The notes beneath the pieces were generated by a model, which did not search any database, was not told the DNA's origin, and saw only the letters and a program-made list of their open reading frames with translations. From the NCBI GenBank assembly GCA_023394955.1, contig JAEWZY010000028.1:1-64000 (forward strand): 64,000 nucleotides of DNA, given 5' to 3'. This stretch comes from Bacillota bacterium. Its GTDB lineage: Bacteria > Bacillota > UBA4882 > UBA8346. Shown here one piece after another: positions 42,845 through 52,398 of this stretch. Position numbers and translations under genes: made by a program. How positions within the stretch are numbered: the stretch's first letter is position 1; every line of letters starts with the position of its first letter.

Positions 42845-43585
42845 ATGGAGCTATTAAAAGCGACAATATTAGGTTTATTAGCTGGTGTCTCGGGAACTTT
42901 TGCGGGAGGGTTGATCGTCTTATACCGTTTTTCGGGTAATCTGCCCAAGCAAAGTTGGCTGTTGGGTTTTTCGGGCGGGATCATGACAGCGGTAGTGTTT
43001 TTTGATCTTTGGCCGGAGGCTTGGTATTTCGGCGGTTTTTATCCAACCGTAGTCGGGGCGGTGATTGGAATGATCTTGGTACAATATTTTGATAAAATTT
43101 TAAACTTATTCCCCCACTATCGGCAGGGCAAGTTTTCGAATTTAGCCAAAGTCGGTATTTTATTGGGGCTAGGCATTGGAACCCATAATTTTCCTGAAGG
43201 AGTGGCCTTGGGAACGACATATATTGCCAATCCGGAACTTAAAAAATGGCTGGGTCTTGCATTGATTATGGCGTTGCACAATATACCGGAAGGAATGGTA
43301 ATAACTTCCGCTTTTAAGCTGGCTAACATTAGTTTAGTGAAGATTTTAGCAGCTTTAGCGCTGGTAGAATTACCGATGGCTATTGGTGGCACAGTTGGAG
43401 CACTCTTAGGGCAACTTTCACCGGGAACAGTTTCACTATCATTGGGATTTGCCGGAGGCGCAATGGCCCTTTTGGTAGTTAAAGAACTCTTGCCTATGGC
43501 GCAAAGACTGGCCGGGGTATTTTGGGTTGGGACCGGTTTGATGGCAGGGCTCTTGGCGGGCGTGTTGTTGGTGAGGATATTGTGA
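42845..43585 (+). CDS. ZIP-family metal transporter
   Basis: 246 aa, eight predicted membrane helices. The two metal motifs are HNFPEGVALG in helix 4 and LHNIPEGMVI in helix 5, as in ZupT/GufA. Likely imports Zn2+ or another divalent metal. The gap to 43717 holds only a weak inverted repeat (CAAACTC at 43657, GAGTTTG at 43678) that could end this gene. Confidence 0.92.
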   Translation: MELLKATILGLLAGVSGTFAGGLIVLYRFSGNLPKQSWLLGFSGGIMTAVVFFDLWPEAWYFGGFYPTVVGAVIGMILVQYFDKILNLFPHYRQGKFSNLAKVGILLGLGIGTHNFPEGVALGTTYIANPELKKWLGLALIMALHNIPEGMVITSAFKLANISLVKILAALALVELPMAIGGTVGALLGQLSPGTVSLSLGFAGGAMALLVVKELLPMAQRLAGVFWVGTGLMAGLLAGVLLVRIL

Positions 43586-43717
43586 ATAGTAATAGGAGTC
43601 GGTAGCCAGTAGTCAGGGAAAAATACCGCGTCATAAATAAAGATATTATTATGAAACAAACTCACCTATGTTAAGGAGAGTTTGCTATTTTTAGAGGCTA
43701 GTATAAAGAATGATTGT

Positions 43718-45295
43718 TTATTCCGTTTCCGGGGTTGAATTTTTATTAATGATACCATACTCGATGCTGTCAACCAAAGCTTCCCAGGAAGCCTCAATGA
43801 TGTCTTCGGAGACTCCAACCGTTCCCCATGAATTCCGCCCATCGGAGCTTTGGATTAAAACCCGAACTTTAGCTGCAGTCCCTCTTTTTTCTTCGAGTAC
43901 CCGCACTTTATAGTCGATCAGGTTGATATCGGAGATCTCGGGATAGAAACGGAGTAAAGCTTTCCTGATGGCGGAGTCGAGAGCATTGACCGGGCCTTCC
44001 CCCTCGGCAGCGGTGATTTCAGTTTCATTTCCAACACTAACTTTGATGGTAGCTTCGGAGAAGACTGGTTGATCGCCCCGCTTCTCGACGATGATTCGAA
44101 AACCTTCCAATTTAAAGGCTTTTTCATATAAATTGAAAGTTTTCTTGATCACCAAATCAAAGGAGGCTTCAGCAGCTTCGAATTGATACCCCAGGTTTTC
44201 CAGATCTTTTAAATGGTTGGTCAAGTTTAGCACCTGAGGGTCATCTTTTTTGGTTGCGGGAAGAATTTCTTTGACTTTATTCAGTACGGTGCTGCGGCCT
44301 GCCTGGTCCGAAAGGAGAAACCGCCGTTCGTTTCCGACCTGGTCAGGACGGATATGTTCCAGCGTAAGCGGGTTTTTGATGATTGCGTCATGATGAGTGC
44401 CTGCCTTGTGAGCGAAGGCCGAAGCACCGACATAGGGTTGGCGTTCATCATGGTGTAAATTGGTCAATTCGGAAATGAAACGGGAAGCTTCGGTCAAATA
44501 CTGGAGGTTTGACCTTACTTGAGCTTCGTAGCCCAATTTTATAATTAAAGTGGGAATAATACTAGAAAGGTTGGCGTTACCGCACCTTTCACCATAACCG
44601 TTAAAAGTGCCTTGAATTTGAACTGCCCCCGATTGAACCGACATTATTGAGGCAGCTACCGCCGTACCCGAATCATTATGAAAATGGACGCCGATGGGTA
44701 AAGCCACCTCCTTTTTAATTCGGTCCAAAATTTCAATTGCTTCTAGAGGCAGGGTGCCGCCATTGGTGTCACAAAGCACTACACTATCCGCGCCTCCGCG
44801 AGCGGCAGCTTTTAATGTCTCAATGGCGTAATCAGGGTTGGCCCGATAGCCGTCATAAAAATGTTCGGCGTCATAAATTACTTTTCTGCCGTTTTGACAC
44901 AGATAAGCGATGGAGTCTTCAATTAATTGCAGATTTTCAGCCAGGCTTACTTTTAGCACTTCAAGGGCATGGAAATCCCAACTCTTACCGAAGATCGTGA
45001 TCACCGGAGTTTGGGTTGCCAACAAGTCATTGAGAGTTTTATCTTCGGAAGGAAGGTTATTAGCCCGTCGGGTACTGCCGAAAGCCGAAAGTTTAGCGTG
45101 CTTCATTTTTAGTTTGGCTGCGGCTTGGTAAAACTCATGATCTTTGGGGTTGGAACCGGGCCATCCTCCCTCGATATAGTCTAAACCAAGGGAATCAAGC
45201 TTCTTGACAATACGGAGTTTATCTTCTACAGAAAAATAAACGCCTTCTCCCTGAGCTCCATCACGTAAGGTAGTGTCATAAATGATAACTTTCAT
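43718..45295 (-). CDS. cimA: (R)-citramalate synthase
   Basis: 525 aa enzyme of the alpha-isopropylmalate synthase family that joins pyruvate and acetyl-CoA, entering isoleucine synthesis without threonine. TIM barrel at 1-290 with YDTTLRDGAQGEGV, VVLCDTNGGTLP, IGVHFHNDSGTAVA (metal His pair) and GTFNGYGERCGNANL; the C-terminal LeuA regulatory domain follows (~390-520). I chose the internal ATG at 45295 (MKVIIYDTTLRD) with AAGGAGATG; the open frame upstream is leader. Confidence 0.93.
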   Translation of the reverse strand: MKVIIYDTTLRDGAQGEGVYFSVEDKLRIVKKLDSLGLDYIEGGWPGSNPKDHEFYQAAAKLKMKHAKLSAFGSTRRANNLPSEDKTLNDLLATQTPVITIFGKSWDFHALEVLKVSLAENLQLIEDSIAYLCQNGRKVIYDAEHFYDGYRANPDYAIETLKAAARGGADSVVLCDTNGGTLPLEAIEILDRIKKEVALPIGVHFHNDSGTAVAASIMSVQSGAVQIQGTFNGYGERCGNANLSSIIPTLIIKLGYEAQVRSNLQYLTEASRFISELTNLHHDERQPYVGASAFAHKAGTHHDAIIKNPLTLEHIRPDQVGNERRFLLSDQAGRSTVLNKVKEILPATKKDDPQVLNLTNHLKDLENLGYQFEAAEASFDLVIKKTFNLYEKAFKLEGFRIIVEKRGDQPVFSEATIKVSVGNETEITAAEGEGPVNALDSAIRKALLRFYPEISDINLIDYKVRVLEEKRGTAAKVRVLIQSSDGRNSWGTVGVSEDIIEASWEALVDSIEYGIINKNSTPETE

Positions 45296-45441
45296 TAGAA
45301 ACATCTCCTTGTTAATTGTAAGACAATTTAAACTATAGACTACTCCCTTTCGGACCAAAATGAACAGCTTAAGCTATCTTTCACAGATTAGGAACAGTTC
45401 TGAGGGGATTAAATTCAAAATAGAGGATGGGTTTAAAATAT

Positions 45442-45470
45442 ATTTTATCTCCCGTGTAAGCTAAAGTCAA
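45442..45470 (-). promoter_or_regulatory. Sigma-A promoter of cimA
   Basis: On the minus strand TTGACT (45470-45465), 17-bp spacer, TAAAAT (45447-45442). The leader is about 140 nt. I see no T-box or leader peptide in it. The gap 45471-45720 shows nothing else. Confidence 0.65.
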
Positions 45471-45720
45471 TTAAAATTTGAAATTTGCTTAGTAAGGGCA
45501 ACCTTTGTATTGAACTATTATTGGGCTTTAGTCATAATCTATAAAAAAGCAAAAGGCGCGAGGCGAAAGAAGAGGCATGGGCAATAGAAATTAAGTATTA
45601 GAATCGTTTTTTGTCGATCTATGTAACCTCATTTATATAATTGCTTCAGTCAAGCAGAGTTAATGGGGGATACTATTTATAACAACAATGATAGCTACTC
45701 ATTTATCGGGGGTTAAAGCG

Positions 45721-47007
45721 ATGGCATGGAGAATTACGGAATTGTCTCAAGTTCCGCTTGGAAGAAGAATTTTACGCATCGGTAGTAAAGGCGATGATGT
45801 CCGTGAGTTACAGCAACTTCTTATGGAGGGGGGCTTCTATTTTGGGCCGGTCGACGGTATATATGGGATTTTAACTGAAGAAGGGGTATCACTTTTTCAA
45901 AAAACTTTTAATTTAAGGAATGACGGTATTGCTGGCCTAGAGCTATTTACAGCGTTAAAAAACGCTTCTCTAAAATTAAACCGAATTATTTATACTGTTA
46001 AACCAAGGGAAAATCTAAAAACCATCTCCCGAAATTTTGGGGTTGCCAAATCCGCCTGGCAGGGTATACCGGGACAAGGTAATCCTCAACGTAAGATTTA
46101 TCCCGGAATGAAAATACTCTTAAACCAGAAGGCGGTTTTTTGGTCTGGTAAAGGACCTTCAGGCTTTCCTGGCGCCGCTCATTTGGAAGTTGGGTGGGAA
46201 CTGGTTGCTGATGGCGGATTAGTCAGGGTTAATAATGCGGAAGGCGGAGAAACCTATCAAACTGTAGTTGCTCAGCCTGAAACCTGGGGAAAAATATTAA
46301 GTTCTCATAATTATTGGGAAAAAATCGGCGCAAGCTTTAAAAGGATAAGCGAAAAACACTGGGGGATCGACTTCAGAGACGCTCCTTTGGAAACCGTTTT
46401 TCGTTGGAGAGATTTAGTGCAATATATTTGCAAAATAATTTCAAAAAAGCAAATACCTTTGATACTTGTTCCAATGAGTGATGTGAGAAAGACCGTTAAA
46501 AACCGATTATATTGGCTTAATCTACCACTGATTAGTAATTTTGCCAAGCTAGTTTTGTTAGAACCTTTAATTTGTCTGGATTCACCGTTAGCGTATTTGC
46601 AATCAACCTCAAATTTGGAGAAGAATCTTAACAAGTTAATTCGATTAAACCTAGGTCCAAAGGTTTTATTGATGGGGCGCGTTGGAGGTTGGGACTGGAA
46701 TATTGATCAGGATTGCCAATGTCGGCCGGTTTCCTTTCGGGAAGGAAGGATACTGGCCGCTATGAATCACCGCTCGGTGAAGTATAACCCGGATACAACT
46801 TATACGGTGATTGATTATATCAGGTGCCGGGAAAGGCACTGTTTGATCTTTCGCGACCAACAAGGATGGCTTGACTGGATTAGGATTGGGTTGAAATCAA
46901 ATTTGTTAGGTTTTGCGATTCATGATCCCAAGGACTTGGGTAATTTTGGGGGCGAATTAATCAGTGGTTCCTTTTGTATACTCTCCGAAGATAAGTTGAT
47001 GAAATGA
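45721..47007 (+). CDS. Peptidoglycan-binding/LysM protein with GH18-like domain
   Basis: 428 aa. Residues ~15-80 form a PG_binding_1 domain (GSKGDDVRELQQLLMEGGFYFGP and DGIYGILTEEGVSLFQ), ~90-140 a LysM-like domain (YTVKPRENLKTISRNFGV..GMKILL), and ~150-425 resemble a GH18 barrel like spore protein YaaH, but the DxxDxDxE catalytic motif is not visible, so it may only bind. I chose ATG at 45721 (RBS GGGGG); an upstream ATG at 45688 adds 11 residues without an RBS. No signal peptide. Probably a spore-cortex or coat protein. Confidence 0.7.
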   Translation: MAWRITELSQVPLGRRILRIGSKGDDVRELQQLLMEGGFYFGPVDGIYGILTEEGVSLFQKTFNLRNDGIAGLELFTALKNASLKLNRIIYTVKPRENLKTISRNFGVAKSAWQGIPGQGNPQRKIYPGMKILLNQKAVFWSGKGPSGFPGAAHLEVGWELVADGGLVRVNNAEGGETYQTVVAQPETWGKILSSHNYWEKIGASFKRISEKHWGIDFRDAPLETVFRWRDLVQYICKIISKKQIPLILVPMSDVRKTVKNRLYWLNLPLISNFAKLVLLEPLICLDSPLAYLQSTSNLEKNLNKLIRLNLGPKVLLMGRVGGWDWNIDQDCQCRPVSFREGRILAAMNHRSVKYNPDTTYTVIDYIRCRERHCLIFRDQQGWLDWIRIGLKSNLLGFAIHDPKDLGNFGGELISGSFCILSEDKLMK

Positions 47008-47024
47008 ATTTAGAAAGTTTTCGG

Positions 47025-47083
47025 ATCCCGGGATGCTCATCCTTTTTGAGCGAAAATGATGTACAAACCGGGATATTTTTTTG
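47025..47083 (+). terminator. Two-part terminator before the SPOCS/LysM gene
   Basis: ATCCCGG (47025-47031) pairs with CCGGGAT (47068-47074), with an inner GCTCA/TGAGC hairpin, then ATTTTTTTGG. A 76-codon open stretch over it is therefore unlikely to be a gene. Confidence 0.75.
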
Positions 47084-47236
47084 GTTTGGCTTGCATATAT
47101 ATAAATTGGATAAGGATGTCGCATGTCGGGGAACCCCTTCCGCATGGAGAGCCGGAGGTGAGAAATACGGTATCTCAGAAAGATTCGACATAGAACCTAT
47201 GTTTATTAGATTGACTAAATATATGGAGGGATGAAT

Positions 47237-48904
47237 ATGAGTATCAGTTGCCAATATGAGGTGATGAGATATCCGTTTTTTTTAACGGATTTTACCCGGT
47301 CGATCCCGGTAGAAGGGGAACTAAAATTAGCTGAAAACTTGCCGCCCCTTGCTAAAATTAATTGGGGAAGTTTTGAGGCCGAAGGCCCGGAATTGGAAGT
47401 ATATGACGATCTATTGGTTATTTCAGGAAAGGTCTATCCGTACATAATGTACCTTACCAGTCCGGGTGTAAATTCAATTGATACGGTGGCCGGTGGCGAA
47501 GAAATTCAGGAACAGGAAATTGAACGGTTAGAATGCGGAGCCCGTTGGCTTAATGAAGCTGGAGTCGGCTATGAGGAGAGAATTACCATTCCCGGACTAC
47601 GCGCCGGAATGGCAATTGATGTTGACTTATCGCCTTCCAGCGCTACATTCGAAGAGACTGGACCCGGACAAATCCACTTTTTAGGGCAGCTTGAGGTGAC
47701 AGTGCATGCCCTGGACAATCAAGAGATTCAAGTTGTCGGTGAAGTTGTGGCGCAACCCCCTTCTAAAGTCAATGTCATTAAGGAACCGGTAAAATTAGAA
47801 GAGGTACTGGATGTAAGAAAAGAAACGATCCCGCTTCAGACTCCTCTGGTCCTTTCAAACCTTAAACCGGGTACCGCCCGAATCTTAACCTACCAGGCCA
47901 GGCCAGCCGGGATTAATTATGAAGTGGGCCTGAATAAGATATTTATTAAAGGATTCCTAGACGTATCCATGGTTTATGTCGGTTGTGACGATGACGGCAG
48001 GCCGACCGAGATCTTTGCCCATGAATGGAACCGCTCCTCGGGAACGGCGGTTCCGTTTGAAACCGTCATTGCCACTGATACATCCGACATAAATCTAACA
48101 GTAATTCCCAGGGTAACGCTTCGCAATAGTAAACTGGATATGAAGACTCCCCGGGAGATGCGTTACCGGGTGGATGTCGAATGTGAAGCGACAATCTCTA
48201 AGGTTGTTCAAAAAGAAGTCGTGACTGATGCTGAATCCGGCGGCGAGCAGGTTGTTGATGTTTTAAAGAGTCTACTTAATTTTGAAGAGAATTTGGGCGA
48301 AAAGACCGGAGTGATCACTTTAGAAACGGTAATCGCCCTTCCTAATGGGGAGAATCCGGAACGGTTATTATTATGGGAAGGATCACCCAAAGATTTGTCT
48401 TTAGAAGCGGCAGAGGATAAAGTATTGGTGGATGGCAGTGTGGATCTTAGACTAGTCTATGCCGCCGATAGCGCTGATGGTTCAAGAGTTCAAGTCGCCT
48501 GCTGGGACCGGCCAAGCAATACTAGTATTCCATTGGCTGGAGTAATAGAATTTCCAGGTGTTCAACCGGGCACATTGCTTCGGACCCAAGCGCAGATTGA
48601 TTCGATTAACCTGGAGTTGACCGGGGACAGGACAATACAGGTAAATGGAACGGTCTTGCTGAGAGTGATGGCGAGAGCCCCAAGAGCTTTAATGACATTA
48701 AGGGATTGCGCCGCAGTGGAACCAGCTGATCCTTCCGCCAGACCTAGCATGATGTTTTATGTGGTGCAGCACGGCGACTCACTTTGGAAAATTGCCCGTC
48801 AATACCAGACCACAGTTGAGACACTGGCGCAAGCTAATCAAATCTCCAACCCGGACCGGATCTGCATTGGCCAAAAATTGATCATTCCCAAACAAGCAGT
48901 ATAA
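47237..48904 (+). CDS. SPOCS- and LysM-domain spore morphogenesis protein
   Basis: 555 aa. Two or more SPOCS/DUF3794 domains (~70-210 with YEERITIPGLRAGMAIDV; ~350-480 with GVIEFPGVQPGTLLR) are followed by a C-terminal LysM (~505-555: YVVQHGDSLWKIARQYQ..IGQKLIIP). This resembles the SpoVID/SafA group that anchors the coat to the spore surface by binding peptidoglycan. ATG at 47237 has GGAGGG six bases before. Acts in the mother cell; no signal peptide. It implies a sporulating organism. Confidence 0.85.
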   Translation: MSISCQYEVMRYPFFLTDFTRSIPVEGELKLAENLPPLAKINWGSFEAEGPELEVYDDLLVISGKVYPYIMYLTSPGVNSIDTVAGGEEIQEQEIERLECGARWLNEAGVGYEERITIPGLRAGMAIDVDLSPSSATFEETGPGQIHFLGQLEVTVHALDNQEIQVVGEVVAQPPSKVNVIKEPVKLEEVLDVRKETIPLQTPLVLSNLKPGTARILTYQARPAGINYEVGLNKIFIKGFLDVSMVYVGCDDDGRPTEIFAHEWNRSSGTAVPFETVIATDTSDINLTVIPRVTLRNSKLDMKTPREMRYRVDVECEATISKVVQKEVVTDAESGGEQVVDVLKSLLNFEENLGEKTGVITLETVIALPNGENPERLLLWEGSPKDLSLEAAEDKVLVDGSVDLRLVYAADSADGSRVQVACWDRPSNTSIPLAGVIEFPGVQPGTLLRTQAQIDSINLELTGDRTIQVNGTVLLRVMARAPRALMTLRDCAAVEPADPSARPSMMFYVVQHGDSLWKIARQYQTTVETLAQANQISNPDRICIGQKLIIPKQAV

Positions 48905-48930
48905 ATTTTATTAAAAGTTAATTATCAATC

Positions 48931-48976
48931 GTGCCTGTGCAGCTAAATAGAATTAGTTGCGCAGGCGCTTTTTTTT
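48931..48976 (+). terminator. Terminator after the SPOCS/LysM gene
   Basis: A 16-bp stem (GTGCCTGTGCAGCTAA with TTAGTTGCGCAGGCGC) and eight T. The rest of the gap to 49206 shows nothing clear. Confidence 0.9.
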
Positions 48977-49206
48977 CAGAATATCATAAAAAATAATCCA
49001 TTCTGACTTTCGCCTAGTAAAAAGGCCTTTAAATATGCTGTTCGCCCGGTTTTCTTTTAGTCAACAGACCATATGATATCAATATAAGGTGAGGAGAAAT
49101 TAACCCATAGGAAAAAGCTGATTGTCATCTTATAAATAATTTAAAAACAAGTTGCATCAAGACCAATTGATGCCTTAAAAACTTGACTAAGGAAGAGGGT
49201 AACCAA

Positions 49207-49683
49207 ATGGAAGTGATTGCGGAAACAACCGCTCAAGTTCTAGTTGATGATACCATCACCCTCCCCCGGCCGGCTGAAAAAATCGACGAAATCGTAGCTA
49301 GAGTACAAGACCTTAATTGTTTTGTCATTGAGAATAAGGTAATCTTCCAAGGAATATTACATAAACAAATTTTTTTTGTCGATACCAAAGGAATCGTAAG
49401 ACATGTTGGAGTAGACATACCGTTTAGCGGTTTCGTTGATCTCCCCGGAGTCCAGGCTGGCGCTACTTGCCGGTTGACGGCGACGATCGAATTCATTAAT
49501 TTCCAGTTATTATCGCCGACTCAACTTCGGGAGACCGTCGTCATCGTCGTTTCAGTGTCAGTTACGGACGAAGTCAATAATATGACCGTCTGTACCAATA
49601 CTTTACCCCTGCAAGCATTACGTTTCGGAGAACCGAATACGATAAGAGTTAAAGGGACCGGAGGAGGCGTGGTACGTCGTTAG
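49207..49683 (+). CDS. Single SPOCS (DUF3794) domain protein
   Basis: 158 aa with one SPOCS domain: VIENKVIFQGILHKQIFFVDTKG and HVGVDIPFSGFVDLPGVQAG, then a second strand set. Similar to the small DUF3794 proteins of spore coats. I chose ATG at 49207 (RBS GGAAGAGGG); TTG at 49183 is a less likely start. It follows the SPOCS/LysM gene, likely the same functional group. Confidence 0.82.
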   Translation: MEVIAETTAQVLVDDTITLPRPAEKIDEIVARVQDLNCFVIENKVIFQGILHKQIFFVDTKGIVRHVGVDIPFSGFVDLPGVQAGATCRLTATIEFINFQLLSPTQLRETVVIVVSVSVTDEVNNMTVCTNTLPLQALRFGEPNTIRVKGTGGGVVRR

Positions 49684-49684
49684 C

Positions 49685-49734
49685 TATCAAGAAATAAGGG
49701 CAATCCTGGCCAGGATTGCCCTTATTTCTTGATA
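49685..49734. terminator. Perfect 50-bp palindrome, bidirectional terminator
   Basis: Two 25-bp arms meet at GGCC without a mismatch. The core GGGCAATCC/GGATTGCCC is flanked by AAGAAATAA on one side and TTATTTCTT on the other, so it reads as a terminator in both directions. Confidence 0.8.
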
Positions 49735-49854
49735 GGAATTAAAGGGGTTGTATCTACCAGGATTACCAGATATTTATGCAGCTAAAATAGCATTTTGTAC
49801 TCCGCGGTTACGTTTAATATGTTATAATCGGAGCTAACGTGATGGAGGAGTACT

Positions 49855-52383
49855 ATGTTAACTACTTTTTTGAAAAAGGATTCTTTTATCAAAGACATTC
49901 TGCTCCTACTAGTGGTGAGCATTTTAGCTTCGGCCATTTTTGCCCGGGGTTTCGCTTTGGCTACCGATAAGTATTTTGCCAAAGCTATTACCGGAGTAAT
50001 GGGAGATATGGGCCAATATGACCTGCTGTTTCAAACCAAGGTAGAATTGAAAGGAGCATTGGTCCGTCAGGTTAAACAGGTAATCGAAGACAGGTTTCCC
50101 GGGGCTTCGTTTAAAGAAGGAATTAGCTTGGCCGGTAAGGCCAGCTATTTTTTGACATTGCCGGATCGTTATAAAACTAAAAGCGTTTACAATAGTCTGT
50201 CTCATTATTTTAGTAATCTTCCCGGTAATGGTGGTTTTTCAGTGATGACCGAGCCGAGGATTAATATTAGCAGTGTGCCTGCGGGGGCGTTTGACTTTTT
50301 GTCCAAACAAGTTGATGGGGTTCCGGGAGTCCGTTTCACCTATAAAGATGGTAGTAGTATCGGTGTAATTTTAAAAAACGCCCATGAAAGCGAATCAGTG
50401 CTTAATAAAATTAAGCAGATTTTAGCAAAATATCAAATTTTAGAGGTTAGATTAGCTTCAGGCTATTCCCAAGAGGAGATTATGACTTTAGGGAAAAAAG
50501 TAACCCAGGGTCTGACCGGCCTTGAAGGAGCTGGTTATGTCCGTGACGTAACAATGGCGGGCAGTAGTGATGGGTATGAATATTTATCCAATACTTTACT
50601 GGAAGTGAAGAAGTTTCTCCTGGCTTATGCGGCGGAAGTCAAGATCCAACCGGAGCCTGGAGAATCATTAGAAGTCGGCGATTTATTAGTGCTGAATGGC
50701 GAGAATGAAAAGAGCATTAAACCGGGGTCGACTTTGGAACCACTTGAGGTTGTCGTCAAAATTACCGCTAAAGAAGGGGAAGCTTATCGAGGCCTGATTA
50801 TTCAAGGTGACGCCGGATTTTTAAAGGACAATCAAGCCTATCGTTTACTCCCTGAAGACAAGATCGGCCCCCTGGTTGGCGCCGCCGAAGTATCAAGCAG
50901 GAAAGCCCAGTTAGTGCAAGGGTTGGATCAGGGGGTCAAACTATTAAACCAAATTAACGGAGCGATTAATGATTTTAATGAGTCTACCGGAGGTGCGGGG
51001 TTGACCGTATCCGGAGTGGAAAAGGCCTATCGGCGACTTTTTGAAGTAAAGGACGCTCTTGGCCAAATTGAAAACGGAATTAACGGATTAACCGGGAAAA
51101 CCGATAGTAACGGGCTGGTTAAAATGGTCCATTTAGTTGAAGGCATCGGAGATGATTTGGATTATATATCCCGGTCTTTTGCCAGGGTCCAAGTACTAGA
51201 GAACCGGTTCAGTAAAACTTTGAACGGCCTACAAAACGCTCAAATATTATTGGGCAGTCCGTTATTGCAAAGCGCCGCCGGGCAGTCAGGCGGGATTGCC
51301 GACAAAATATCCCTACTCCATGAGCAACTTGGAATCGTTCATGATTCGTTACAAGAGCGGATCCAGAGCTTAGACAGTTTTATTAATCGTTTTAACCCTT
51401 TAGTAGCGACTCTTTTATCCTGGCGGAATAAAGCCAATAGTTTTGCTGAACAAATAAATAATTTCGGGACTGTCTTTACACCGGGCAGCGCTAACCATAA
51501 TCAATTGATGGAAATGATTCAAGCTACCAATCAGGTTCTCTCCAGCCTGACCGGCTTTGATCCCAAACAGGTTAAGACCGGGTTGGAATTGATCTCGGAT
51601 CATTTATTCGGTTCCGATCAGGTTGATTTAACTGCTTTAATCGCTCAGGTTGAAAAGTTCAGGGATGCGTTGCCCCAATTGTTAGATGAAGAGATCGGTA
51701 AATCGGTAAATCTGATTGACCAATATGCAGGTGGAGAAGGAACTCCCGGCGAGAAACTTCAAATTTTTACCAACACCGATATCGACCGACGGTTGATTAA
51801 CGCTGCGATTCAAGACACTTTAAATAGTAGCCAAACAGCGATTTTTTCATTGCCGGTCGGTACGATTCAGCCGGATATCAGGGGCGAGCTATTTAAAATA
51901 TTGGCTGAAGTACGTTCAACTATTGCAGCTTTGATTGTAATGATTCTTTGGGTTCTATTGTTTATTTTGGACCAATCATTAATCATTTCCATGTTTAAAA
52001 TGATGGATATCTCCTTATTGCCTAAGAAGCGGCATTGGAAGCGCCCTTGGTTGGATTGGGGCTATCAGAAGGCAGTTAAATTTTTAAGCCCGGCCAATCT
52101 TTACGCAATAGCCGTCGGCAGTATTTGGCTGGGTGTCGGTTTTTTCCTGGCCGGAGCGAGAATACCTTATCTTAATTATTGGGAGATTGGGGTTTTAGGA
52201 GGCCTTTTAGGGATTTTAATGTCTTCATTGGCGATTAAGATTAACCCTATTTCTAAAGATGAGGTTTTCGCGGGATTATCATTGGGATTTCAATTTAAAA
52301 CCATTATGCGGGAGATTGTAATTCCAGCCGGTCGTCCAGGGATGTTACAAATTTTGAATCGCTGGAAGATGGTTATGAAATAG
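49855..52383 (+). CDS. FtsX/MacB-like ABC permease with giant extracytoplasmic domain
   Basis: 842 aa. One N-terminal TM (~14-36), about 645 residues outside the membrane (~37-685), then three TMs (~687-710, ~748-770, ~776-798) and a short tail: the TM1-periplasmic-TM2-3-4 plan of FtsX/MacB/LolE permeases, with a far larger outer domain. That domain begins with an alpha/beta part (~50-300), then long helical, Asn/Gln-rich segments likely to be coiled coil (~360-650). ATG start near TGGAGGAG. The ATPase gene follows after 15 bp, then the lpx genes. No family name is recognised; a role in envelope lipid or protein export is inferred from context. Confidence 0.75.
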   Translation: MLTTFLKKDSFIKDILLLLVVSILASAIFARGFALATDKYFAKAITGVMGDMGQYDLLFQTKVELKGALVRQVKQVIEDRFPGASFKEGISLAGKASYFLTLPDRYKTKSVYNSLSHYFSNLPGNGGFSVMTEPRINISSVPAGAFDFLSKQVDGVPGVRFTYKDGSSIGVILKNAHESESVLNKIKQILAKYQILEVRLASGYSQEEIMTLGKKVTQGLTGLEGAGYVRDVTMAGSSDGYEYLSNTLLEVKKFLLAYAAEVKIQPEPGESLEVGDLLVLNGENEKSIKPGSTLEPLEVVVKITAKEGEAYRGLIIQGDAGFLKDNQAYRLLPEDKIGPLVGAAEVSSRKAQLVQGLDQGVKLLNQINGAINDFNESTGGAGLTVSGVEKAYRRLFEVKDALGQIENGINGLTGKTDSNGLVKMVHLVEGIGDDLDYISRSFARVQVLENRFSKTLNGLQNAQILLGSPLLQSAAGQSGGIADKISLLHEQLGIVHDSLQERIQSLDSFINRFNPLVATLLSWRNKANSFAEQINNFGTVFTPGSANHNQLMEMIQATNQVLSSLTGFDPKQVKTGLELISDHLFGSDQVDLTALIAQVEKFRDALPQLLDEEIGKSVNLIDQYAGGEGTPGEKLQIFTNTDIDRRLINAAIQDTLNSSQTAIFSLPVGTIQPDIRGELFKILAEVRSTIAALIVMILWVLLFILDQSLIISMFKMMDISLLPKKRHWKRPWLDWGYQKAVKFLSPANLYAIAVGSIWLGVGFFLAGARIPYLNYWEIGVLGGLLGILMSSLAIKINPISKDEVFAGLSLGFQFKTIMREIVIPAGRPGMLQILNRWKMVMK

Positions 52384-52398
52384 CGGAGGATGATTAGA

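Noticed and set aside
43657..43684. Inverted repeat after the ZIP transporter gene as a firm terminator
   Set aside because: 7-bp arms, 14-nt loop and a weak T tract; mentioned only in the gene entry.
45296..45441. T-box or leader peptide ahead of cimA
   Set aside because: No T-box core (GGGTGGTACCGCG-type) and no Ile/Leu-rich short ORF.
47004..47234. 76-codon open frame whose ATG overlaps the stop of the GH18-like gene
   Set aside because: It covers a clear terminator (47025-47083), its residues match nothing, and it runs into the next gene's start.
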